This document shows, one piece after another, positions 1-5,484 of a DNA stretch of 5,484 bases (positions within the stretch are counted from its first letter, which is position 1; the number at the start of each line of letters is the position of its first letter). The DNA lies in the NCBI GenBank assembly GCA_937873255.1, contig CALMVM010000216.1, forward strand, positions 1 through 5,484, read 5' to 3'. The stretch is from an uncultured Verrucomicrobiota bacterium. GTDB lineage: Bacteria; Verrucomicrobiota; Verrucomicrobiia; Chthoniobacterales; SZAS-18. The notes under the pieces are model-generated. The model ran no database searches. It was not told the DNA's origin and worked only from the letters and a program-made list of their open reading frames with translations. The position numbers and the translations under genes were made by a program.

Positions 1-52
1 ACCTGGGGACGACCGGCCGCCAAGCGGCTTGTTCGGAATTCTCAAAGGCCGT

Positions 53-1753
53 CTACTTGCGCACCTCTCCGCTGCAATCCAGGTATACGGTCACGCGTCC
101 ACCGCCGGGCGCGGTGTACTTGTCTTCCAGCAGGATCGTGTTCGGGGCCATGTCGTCGGTCAGGCCGGCGTGGTATTTGTAGCCCATCGGGTCGGACGGC
201 GCGAGCGGCGAGACGAAGAGAGCCCGGTTCTGGAGATACGTGGGCACGAGTGCGTCGAGGTTCGGCGGGTATTTCCCGTCGTTATCGCCGGCGTAGAGCT
301 TGCACGCGAGGCCGATCTGCTTGGCCTGCGCCAGACCTTTGGTGCTCTTGCCTTTTTCGGACACCGAGTTGAACACCGGCAGCGCCACGCCCGCCGCGAT
401 GGCGATCGGCGCGATCACCAGCGGGGCGAGCACCTTGCCCACGCCCGTCGGCCCCTTGCTCACGGCCAGCCAGCCGTTCTCGACGTGCGCGGACACCGAA
501 TAACTGTCGCCCGTCACGTCGGACTGCAAGAGTTTCATCATCCACTCGGTCTGCGCGGCCGAGGCCCCCTTCTGCGAGGAAAGCATCTGCTTCTGGAAGT
601 TGCGCACGAGTTCCATCAACCCCTGCGTCATCAGGCTGAAGCCGTTGCCCTGCGTCGGCAGGCCCGAGGAAAGCTTGGCGAACGCCGGCGACGCCTTGAA
701 GCCCGCGCCGCCCTTTTGCACGGCGATCATGTCGCGCACGAGATGGTCGTCGGAGGCGACGATGAGGAACTTGTCCCAGCGCGCCAGGGTCGGGCGCAAC
801 TCGAAGTCGGGCATGGCCGGGTACGGCATCGTGCGCATCTTCAGGCCGGGCTCGTCCGTCTTGATGACCTGCGGCGCGCCGGCCAGGAGGGCGTCGAGCT
901 TGTCGAAATACTTGTTGTCCTTGACCTCGATGAGCAGCGCGAGGCGCGGGGCGGGGATCTTCATCGGACCCGCGTCCCCTGCCGGGACGGTGATCTGCTT
1001 GGCCGGGTCGAGGGTCAGGACGAGGTTGATCTCCTGGCCGAGCGAGCCCAGGAATTCGTCGAGCGACATGCCGGTCGCCTGCTGGAGCTGCTGGAGGCCC
1101 TGGGCCTTGCCCTTCTGCCACTCCGGCACGCCGGCCTGGTCGACCGTCTGGAGCAGCGCGCGGATCAACCCGGCGATGTCGTAGTCGCCGCTGCTGGCCA
1201 GCGCGGTATTGGCGGGCAGCAGGTCGAGCGCGGTCAGGTTGTGCGGCGACGTGCCGAAGAGCGTGTTGAGAAAGCCGGTTTCCTTGCCCTTGTAATGATG
1301 GACGAAGAACGTGTTGCGGTACGTGCCCGGCTCGACGGCGAGCGAGCTGATCCCGACGCCGCTGATCTGCTCGATGCCGCTGTTCTTGATGAACGCGGTG
1401 CTGGCGTCGAACGCCTGGTTCATCTGCTGGCGGTCCTTGGGGGTCATGCCGTCGGTCGGCAGGGACGCCCGGAGCTTGGTGATCTGGCCGGAGAGGCCAT
1501 CGAGCCACTGCGCGGTGCTCAAATACATGTAGAGCGCGCCGCCTTTATCGAGGCGCGCGGTGGCCTCGTCGAAGCTGTTCGGCTCGGCCGATGGCGGCGA
1601 GGCGGGAGAGGACGACGAGGTGCCCGGGGCAGGGTTCTCGAACTTGGTGGTGTTCGACGGATTCGTCCCGCTGGGTCCGCAGCCGGCGACGAAACCGAGG
1701 CCGGCGCAAAGGAGGAGGGCGGCGGGAGTGGACCGACGGCGCAAGGGAATCAT
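53..1753 (-). CDS. Exported lipoprotein with C-terminal pseudopilin-like tail
   Basis: A 566-residue protein, probably anchored by lipid in the envelope; its function is unknown. Residues 1-25 form a lipoprotein signal: n-region with RRR (5-7), hydrophobic core, and lipobox VAGC with Cys25 as the predicted lipidated residue. A Pro/Ser/Thr-rich linker covers about 26-60. A long domain, about 60-430, has no motif I can name. A hydrophobic helix at 441-461 (LAPLVIAPIAIAAGVALPVF) leads into a tail reading AKQIGLACKLYAGDNDGKYPP, which resembles the part of Verrucomicrobia/Planctomycetes pseudopilins (GspG-like) that follows their helix, but it has no prepilin-peptidase site. I chose ATG 1751-1753 because AGGA lies 8 nt upstream and the signal peptide is then textbook. 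An ATG at 1760-1762 and a TTG at 1787-1789 are alternatives that only add residues before the signal. The stop is TAG. The gene is divergent from the glycosyltransferase gene. Existence is near certain; function is not. Confidence 0.93.
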   Translation of the reverse strand: MIPLRRRSTPAALLLCAGLGFVAGCGPSGTNPSNTTKFENPAPGTSSSSPASPPSAEPNSFDEATARLDKGGALYMYLSTAQWLDGLSGQITKLRASLPTDGMTPKDRQQMNQAFDASTAFIKNSGIEQISGVGISSLAVEPGTYRNTFFVHHYKGKETGFLNTLFGTSPHNLTALDLLPANTALASSGDYDIAGLIRALLQTVDQAGVPEWQKGKAQGLQQLQQATGMSLDEFLGSLGQEINLVLTLDPAKQITVPAGDAGPMKIPAPRLALLIEVKDNKYFDKLDALLAGAPQVIKTDEPGLKMRTMPYPAMPDFELRPTLARWDKFLIVASDDHLVRDMIAVQKGGAGFKASPAFAKLSSGLPTQGNGFSLMTQGLMELVRNFQKQMLSSQKGASAAQTEWMMKLLQSDVTGDSYSVSAHVENGWLAVSKGPTGVGKVLAPLVIAPIAIAAGVALPVFNSVSEKGKSTKGLAQAKQIGLACKLYAGDNDGKYPPNLDALVPTYLQNRALFVSPLAPSDPMGYKYHAGLTDDMAPNTILLEDKYTAPGGGRVTVYLDCSGEVRK

Positions 1754-1800
1754 GGAGCTCATCCTGCCCGAGAGTGGCGGGGGCGACAAGCGCTAAGTTG

Positions 1801-1828
1801 GTTGTGGGTTGTGAGTTGTGGGTTGTGA
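1801..1828. repeat. Four tandem 7-bp GTTGTGR units
   Basis: Two perfect 14-bp copies (1801-1814 and 1815-1828) each contain GTTGTGG followed by GTTGTGA, so there are four heptamers differing only at the last base. A partial GTTG precedes them at 1797-1800. The array lies between the divergent lipoprotein and glycosyltransferase genes and is strongly G/T-biased on the + strand. It could be a slippage-prone minisatellite, a cluster of protein-binding half-sites, or a dispersed family repeat. The sequence alone does not decide. Confidence 0.85.
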
Positions 1829-1887
1829 GCGGGAGAAGGGCTGGCGCGGTTCTAGCTACGCAGACGGTTGGAACACTTCCGCCGCCC

Positions 1888-2160
1888 ATGTCCACGCCCG
1901 AGTCCCGTTCGCCCGCCCAACCGCGCGTCCTCGTCTTCATCGTCGCGTACAACGCCAAGACGACCCTCGGCTGGGTGCTCGACCGGATTCCCGCCGCGAT
2001 GCGACGGCCGGGCGTCGAGGTGCTCGTCATCGACGATTCTTCGCCTGACAACACGTTCCAGGCCGGCATCGAATATGTGTCGCAGCACCGCGACGACAGC
2101 GGCCTGGCGATCACCGTCCTTCGCAATCCCGAAAACCAACGCTACTGCGGCAACCAGTAG
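1888..2160 (+). CDS. N-terminal glycosyltransferase fragment ending at amber codon
   Basis: If TAG 2158-2160 stops translation, the product is a 90-residue piece of the GT2 domain. It would keep the first nucleotide-binding strand (RVLVFIVAYNAKTT, 13-26), the acidic IDDSSPDNT loop (48-56) and the strand AITVLRN (74-80). It would lack the DGQ metal site, the acceptor half and the methyltransferase, so it should be inactive by itself. Just before the stop it reads ENQRYCGNQ (82-90); in relatives, as I remember them, Gly stands where Arg85 and Cys87 are, and Lys where the stop is. This is one reading of the locus, not a separate gene. Confidence 0.5.
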   Translation: MSTPESRSPAQPRVLVFIVAYNAKTTLGWVLDRIPAAMRRPGVEVLVIDDSSPDNTFQAGIEYVSQHRDDSGLAITVLRNPENQRYCGNQ

Positions 2161-2241
2161 CTCGGCTACCGCTACGCCATCGAACACGGCTTCGATTTCG
2201 TCGCGCTCGTCCACGGCGACGGCCAGTACGCGCCGGAGCGT

Positions 2242-3420
2242 TTGCCCGACCTCCTCGCCCCGCTCGTCGCCGGTGAGGCGGACGCCGTTTTCGGCTCGCG
2301 GATGATGGACAAGGGCGGCGCGCGCCGGGGCGGGATGCCGCTCTACAAATTCGTCGGCAACAAAATCCTCACCCGTTTCCAGAATGCCCTCCTCGGCTCC
2401 GACCTCACCGAATTCCACAGCGGCTACCGCCTGTACTCCGTGCGCGCGCTGCAACAGGTGCCCTTCGAGGCTAACACCAACGACTTCCATTTCGACACGG
2501 AGATCATCATCCAGTTCGTCCTCGCCGGGCTGCGCATCAAGGAGTTGCCCATCCCCACGTACTACGGCGACGAGGAATGCCGGGTCAACGGATTAAAGTA
2601 CGCCTGGGACGTGTGCAAGACGATGCTGCGCGCGCGGGTGCACGGCATGGACCTCTGCTACGACCGGAAGTTCGACGTGCGCCCGCGCTCGTACGAGCTG
2701 AAGCTCGGTTTCCCCTCGTCGCACACGATGGCGCTCGACGCCGCGATGGCCGGCGGCGAGGTGCTCAACGTCGGCTGTGGCAAGGCGGCGCTCTCCCCCG
2801 CCCTCGCCGCGCGCGGCTGCCGCGTGACGGACATGGAATGCCAGCCGCAGCACTCGGCCGAGTTCCCGGTGGACGTTTCGCGCTTCGACCAGATTTATCT
2901 GCTCGATGTGGTGGAACACGTCACGGAGCCGGAGCGGTTCATGGAGGAACTGCGCTTCGCGGCCCGCCGGCACCGGCCTGAGGTGGTCATCACGACGGCG
3001 AACGTGGGGTTCTTCGTCCCGCGACTGATGATGTTGCTCGGATTCTTCAACTACGGCCGGCGCGGGATTCTGGACCGGTCGCACCGTCGGCTGTTCACGT
3101 TCCGCTCGCTCTCGACGCTGCTGGTCCAGTCGGGCTACCGGGTGATCGAGACGCGCGGGGTGTCCGCGCCGTTCCCGCTGGCAGTAAAAACCGGCTGGCT
3201 CGCGAGGGGGCTGCTGCGGATCAACGAAGGGCTGCTGCGGGTGTGCCGGGGGCTATTTTCGTACCAGATTTTCATCCGCGCGCAGGCGTTGCCGAGCGTG
3301 CACCATTTGCTGGAGCACACGGTGGAAAACAGCGAGGCGTTGCGCGGGCGGTATGTTTCAGGGGTTGGCGTGGAAGCCGACGGCAACCACGTGAGCCAGG
3401 GCGTGGGCGAGCATTGCTGA
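2242..3420 (+). CDS. C-terminal GT2 half plus class I SAM methyltransferase
   Basis: This is the part downstream of the amber codon that could be expressed only by readthrough or reinitiation. A TTG at 2242 has GGAG only 3 nt upstream, which is too close to be a good site; the first ATG codons are at 2302 and 2305 and have no evident ribosome binding site. From TTG 2242 the product would be 392 residues. It holds the acceptor half of the GT2 fold (HSGYRLYSV, HFDTEIIIQF, ELPIPTYYGDE) and the whole methyltransferase: LGFPSSHTMALD, motif I VLNVGCG, LLDVVEHV, then ITTANVGFF and SHRRLFTFRSL, typical of the methyltransferase found behind this type of GT2. The last 22 or so residues are antisense to the protease gene and look unconserved. 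A free-standing methyltransferase from this fragment is possible but unproven. Confidence 0.55.
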   Translation: MPDLLAPLVAGEADAVFGSRMMDKGGARRGGMPLYKFVGNKILTRFQNALLGSDLTEFHSGYRLYSVRALQQVPFEANTNDFHFDTEIIIQFVLAGLRIKELPIPTYYGDEECRVNGLKYAWDVCKTMLRARVHGMDLCYDRKFDVRPRSYELKLGFPSSHTMALDAAMAGGEVLNVGCGKAALSPALAARGCRVTDMECQPQHSAEFPVDVSRFDQIYLLDVVEHVTEPERFMEELRFAARRHRPEVVITTANVGFFVPRLMMLLGFFNYGRRGILDRSHRRLFTFRSLSTLLVQSGYRVIETRGVSAPFPLAVKTGWLARGLLRINEGLLRVCRGLFSYQIFIRAQALPSVHHLLEHTVENSEALRGRYVSGVGVEADGNHVSQGVGEHC

Positions 3421-4113
3421 TTCCAGGCCGTAGCGCCGGAACAACACGCCCGCAAGCACGCCGAACGCCGTGTTGCCGATGAGCACGTAGGCGACCACGT
3501 CGGCGGTCAATTTGCCGGTCAGTTGTGACGCCGTCGGCAGGTGCCCGGCCGCGAACAGCAGCGTGCTGCCGAGGATGGCGACCCAGACCCACGCGGGGCG
3601 CGGCGGTTCGGCCGGGTTTTGGAACAGCCTCCAGCCTCCCCACAGCAGGAGGGACATGATTCCCCACCGCATCAGAATCTCCTCGGTGAACCCGCCATAG
3701 AGCACCCGCAGAGGCAGGGAGATAGAGAAGGACTGTTTCGCCGTCGCCAGATTCGCTGGAGTGCAGTGCGCACAGACGATCAGCCACGCGCCGCCCACGA
3801 CCCCGCCCGCCACGCCGGACAGCAGCAGGCTCCGCCACACCGACCCGACCGGTGTACGGCCAGCAACCGCCTCGAAGATGGGTGCCTTCAAACCCGACTT
3901 CGCCGCGAACGCCACCCCCGACCAGACCGCGAGCGCCACGAGAACAGAGCTTTGCAGGCAACCTGCCGCCTCGACCACCCACAAGGGCATCTTGAGCGGT
4001 TTATCCGCGAGTAACTGCGGTGTCATGGAGAGGGTGAGCGGCACGACTCCCAACATCGCGGCCAACCAAAGGAGGATGCCCAACGCCAATCTCGGAGAAG
4101 GTGAGCTGTTCAC
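3358..4113 (-). CDS. CPBP-family (CAAX/Abi) intramembrane protease
   Basis: A 251-residue, very hydrophobic protein with about six to eight predicted membrane segments, normal for the family. The family motifs are all present: EExxxR as TEEILMR (E144, E145, R149), FxxxH as FAAGH (F187, H191), an Asn at 214, and HALAH (H237, H241) near the end. These residues form the glutamate-dependent active site of CPBP proteases such as Rce1 and the Abi/bacteriocin-immunity proteins. The bacterial substrate cannot be told from sequence. The start is GTG 4111-4113; an in-frame stop lies only six codons upstream (4132-4134), and the next ATG (codon 20) would cut the first membrane helix. There is no Shine-Dalgarno site, and a promoter at 4120-4148 places transcription start at about the GTG. 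The gene follows the PEP-CTERM gene on the same strand after 127 bp and overlaps the fusion gene tail to tail. Confidence 0.92.
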   Translation of the reverse strand: MNSSPSPRLALGILLWLAAMLGVVPLTLSMTPQLLADKPLKMPLWVVEAAGCLQSSVLVALAVWSGVAFAAKSGLKAPIFEAVAGRTPVGSVWRSLLLSGVAGGVVGGAWLIVCAHCTPANLATAKQSFSISLPLRVLYGGFTEEILMRWGIMSLLLWGGWRLFQNPAEPPRPAWVWVAILGSTLLFAAGHLPTASQLTGKLTADVVAYVLIGNTAFGVLAGVLFRRYGLESAMLAHALAHVVAVGFHANP

Positions 4114-4118
4114 AGACC

Positions 4119-4146
4119 GATTATTTCGATATCAATCGAAATAATC
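4119..4146. promoter_or_regulatory. Perfect 12-bp inverted repeat over the promoter
   Basis: Arm GATTATTTCGAT (4119-4130), spacer ATCA, arm ATCGAAATAATC (4135-4146): all 12 pairs match. The core 8-4-8 dyad (4123-4142) covers the spacer between the proposed -35 and -10 boxes, where a bound dimeric regulator would block RNA polymerase. It could instead act as an RNA hairpin after the PEP-CTERM gene, but no T-run follows on either strand, so a protein-binding site is the better guess. Confidence 0.7.
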
Positions 4147-4148
4147 AA
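4120..4148 (-). promoter_or_regulatory. Sigma70-like promoter of the CPBP protease gene, leaderless
   Basis: On the minus strand TTGATT (4143-4148) is separated by exactly 17 nt from AATAAT (4120-4125): four of six and five of six matches to TTGACA and TATAAT. Six nt follow the -10 box before the GTG start, so the expected start point (near 4113) is the start codon itself and the mRNA would be leaderless. This fits the missing Shine-Dalgarno site. The boxes lie in an AT-rich patch, where chance matches are easier, so this remains a prediction. Confidence 0.5.
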
Positions 4149-4153
4149 GACTG

Positions 4154-4173
4154 AATTCGACGGATATCGAAAT
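4154..4173. promoter_or_regulatory. Second, imperfect copy of the 8-4-8 dyad
   Basis: AATTCGAC, spacer GGAT, ATCGAAAT: the right half is identical to that of the first dyad and the left half matches 6 of 8 bases. It begins exactly 31 bp from the first copy (4123 to 4154), about three helical turns, so both would face the same side of DNA. Relative to the predicted start point it covers about -41 to -60, a common place for a second operator or an activator site. Confidence 0.55.
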
Positions 4174-4240
4174 TCAAACATTTCAAGACGCCTGCGGCGC
4201 GGAAGGAAACGAATGCCGCTCGGAGAGCGCCATCCACCTC

Positions 4241-5484
4241 CTATCGCGACGCCGGCCGGCTTCGGCGCGCCACCGCAACGGCCAGCAGCCCCGCCGCCAT
4301 GCCGACCCACGCGAGGGTCGTCGGTTCCGGCACCGCCGTGACGTTGAGCAAAAGCTGCGTGCCCGTCAGCGTGAAATTCCCCGCGAATCCCGCCGGCACC
4401 GTCCCGAACGCCAGGTTGCCCGTGTTGAACCCGCTCGTCCCCGTGAAATCGATCAGCACGAACGTGCCCGTCCCGATGCCGTTGCTGACAATGTTGAATC
4501 TCATCTGCCCTGGGCCGGTGAAATCCAGCGTGCTCGCCAGCGTGAGGCGGTCCGTGGTCAACTGCGTGTTGCCGACATCGTAGGTGAACGTGGACCCGCC
4601 GGTGGTGCTCAGGTTCGCGCCGAGCGTCAGGCGGCCCGCGCCGTTGTCGCCGGGCGAAAGAATCGCACCGGACGCCAGCGTGACCGCGCCGGCCACGTTG
4701 CCCGTGCCCGCGAGGGTGCCGCCGTTTTGCACGCTCACCGCGCCGGAGCCCGTCGCGCTGCCGGTGGCGGCAGGGGTGTTCGCCACGAGCGTCGCGCCGT
4801 TGTAGACCGTCGTCGTGCCGGCGTACGTGTTCGCCCCGGAGAGGACCACCCGGCCGCCGGTGAAGTTCGACGTGCCGTTCGCGCCCGTCTGGCCGACGCC
4901 GATCTGGACGGTGGCGAAGTTCGACAGCGACCCGGCATACGTGAACGTGCCGCCCGCGCCGGGGGTGATCGTCAGAGTGTTCGTGCCGCCCGTGCCGCCG
5001 GAAACGTTGCCGGTGATCGACGCGCCGCCGCCGGTGACGTTGAGCGCGTTGTTGCCCGCGCCGAGGTCGATGGCGAGGTTGCTGGTGTCAGCGATGATCG
5101 CGCCGGAATTATTGAGTGTGTCGTTGTCCGGGCCGAGCCGAACCGCTGCCACCGTGCCGCCGCCTTCGAGCGTGCCGCCCGCGAGGTTGTTGAGCGTGTG
5201 GCTGAACCCACTCGTCAGTGCAGAGGTATACGCGACCGCCGAGTCGCTGTCGCCCTTGATGAGCCCGCTGTTGGTGATCGTCGTCACCGCGTAGGGTGCC
5301 TGCACGGGGATCGCGTTGCCGCTGGCATCCTTGTCCACGCCGGCAATCGTGATGCCGCGTCCGGTCGCGCCGCTGGTGTTGCCGTTGGCGATGCTGCCCT
5401 GGATCGTGCCGGAGTTGATGATCGTGCCGCCGCCGACCGTGACGCCTTCGCTGACATCGTTGATCGAATTGAGCGAGCGGATCG
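4241..5484 (-). CDS. PEP-CTERM surface protein with autotransporter-type beta-strand repeat (3' part)
   Basis: The C-terminal 413 residues of a protein whose frame stays open to the right edge, so the start lies outside. The sequence is rich in Gly, Thr, Asn, Ser and Ala with short repeats such as INSGTIQG, TNSGLIKG and NNSGAI, which predict a right-handed beta-helix. Visible residues about 209-278 match the autotransporter-associated beta-strand repeat: VVLSGANTYAGTTTVYNGAT, then NGGTLAGTGNV and GAILSPGD. The end is a standard PEP-CTERM signal: VPEP (384-387), a hydrophobic helix (390-405), then RR and a short basic tail. Family knowledge: this tail is recognised by an exosortase, cut, and the protein goes to the surface or extracellular matrix. 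There is no beta-barrel, so it is not a classical autotransporter. The stop is TAG. A GTG near 5338 is internal, not a start. Confidence 0.93.
   Translation of the reverse strand, partial: IRSLNSINDVSEGVTVGGGTIINSGTIQGSIANGNTSGATGRGITIAGVDKDASGNAIPVQAPYAVTTITNSGLIKGDSDSAVAYTSALTSGFSHTLNNLAGGTLEGGGTVAAVRLGPDNDTLNNSGAIIADTSNLAIDLGAGNNALNVTGGGASITGNVSGGTGGTNTLTITPGAGGTFTYAGSLSNFATVQIGVGQTGANGTSNFTGGRVVLSGANTYAGTTTVYNGATLVANTPAATGSATGSGAVSVQNGGTLAGTGNVAGAVTLASGAILSPGDNGAGRLTLGANLSTTGGSTFTYDVGNTQLTTDRLTLASTLDFTGPGQMRFNIVSNGIGTGTFVLIDFTGTSGFNTGNLAFGTVPAGFAGNFTLTGTQLLLNVTAVPEPTTLAWVGMAAGLLAVAVARRSRPASR

Larger units (their letters stand above)
1888..3420 (+). pseudogene. GT2 glycosyltransferase-methyltransferase fusion, broken by in-frame amber codon
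   Basis: One frame runs from ATG 1888 to TGA 3420 (510 codons) and is open except for TAG at codon 91 (2158-2160). Protein similarity continues directly across it: GNQ, stop, then LGYRYAIEHGFDFVALVHGDGQ. Residues about 13-265 are a GT2 domain of the dolichyl-phosphate-mannose-synthase type: FIVAYNAKTT near the start, IDDSSPDNT (48-56), HGDGQ (109-113) in the DxD position, and FGSRMM (135-140). Residues about 270-465 are a class I SAM methyltransferase with motif I VLNVGCG (291-297) and LLDVVEH (338-344). Such enzymes typically move a sugar from a nucleotide donor to a lipid or glycan; the methyl acceptor is unknown. The frame shows no frameshift or second stop in 1,260 nt after the TAG, so the lesion is recent, an assembly error, or read through. 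No clear Shine-Dalgarno site precedes the ATG. I label it pseudogene provisionally. Confidence 0.75.

Noticed and set aside
16..28. Hairpin GCCGC-CAA-GCGGC as terminator of the lipoprotein gene
   Set aside because: The stem is only 5 bp and no T-run follows it on the minus strand. It may be chance in GC-rich DNA.
29..1828. A 599-codon + strand reading frame, the longest single open frame in the window
   Set aside because: It is antisense to the lipoprotein gene, has no recognisable domain or signal, and is rich in Arg, His and Gly as expected for the complement of a GC-rich gene. The minus frame has a perfect lipobox, a membrane helix and a pseudopilin-like tail.
2158..2160. Genetic-code change or pyrrolysine at TAG
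   Set aside because: Two other genes in the window end naturally in TAG, no extended insertion-type hairpin is evident after the codon, and the surrounding fold is not one known to use pyrrolysine.
1852..2490. A 212-codon minus-strand frame across the start of the fusion gene
   Set aside because: Its sequence is the antisense of conserved GT2 motifs, with no domain or start signal of its own.
3358..4113. CPBP protease as an abortive-infection or bacteriocin-immunity gene
   Set aside because: The family name includes such members, but no phage-defence, toxin or bacteriocin gene lies nearby.
4119..4146. The 12-bp inverted repeat as an intrinsic terminator of the PEP-CTERM gene
   Set aside because: It is AT-rich, has no following T-run on the minus strand, and lies within promoter-like boxes; an operator fits better, though an RNA role is not excluded.
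4299..5294. Several + strand frames rich in Pro, Val and Ala
   Set aside because: They are complements of the Gly/Thr/Asn repeat codons of the PEP-CTERM gene and have no other support.

Overview
The window is GC-rich, with strong G/C preference at third codon positions. It holds four genes: one complete lipoprotein gene (- strand), one glycosyltransferase-methyltransferase fusion gene broken by an in-frame amber codon (+), one complete membrane-protease gene (-), and the 3' part of a large PEP-CTERM surface-protein gene (-) that runs off the right edge. Three traits together suggest a Verrucomicrobiota genome, perhaps Opitutales-like: a PEP-CTERM protein with autotransporter-type beta-strand repeats, a lipoprotein ending in a pseudopilin-like tail (QIGLACKLYAGDNDGKYPP), and poor or absent Shine-Dalgarno sites. 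This assignment is inference from gene style, not from a marker gene.

Layout, left to right. Positions 1-52 are the 3' flank of the lipoprotein gene. Positions 53-1753 (-) encode a 566-residue exported lipoprotein. Positions 1754-1887 are a divergent intergenic region holding four tandem copies of a 7-bp unit (GTTGTGR). Positions 1888-3420 (+) are one continuous reading frame for a GT2 glycosyltransferase joined to a SAM-dependent methyltransferase, except for a TAG at codon 91 (2158-2160). Positions 3358-4113 (-) encode a CPBP (CAAX/Abi-type) intramembrane protease; its 3' end overlaps the 3' end of the fusion gene by 63 bp in convergent orientation. Positions 4114-4240 are an AT-rich intergenic island with two similar 20-bp dyads spaced 31 bp apart and a good sigma70-like promoter placed so that the protease mRNA would be leaderless. 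Positions 4241-5484 (-) encode the C-terminal 413 residues of the PEP-CTERM protein.

The common theme is the cell envelope: an exported lipoprotein, a glycosyl/methyl-transfer enzyme probably acting on a lipid carrier or surface glycan, a membrane protease, and a surface protein with an exosortase sorting tail. Nothing shows that the four form one pathway. The strongest points for follow-up are the amber codon with its altered surrounding residues, and the double-dyad promoter of the protease gene. No RNA gene, CRISPR array, insertion sequence or phage gene was recognised.
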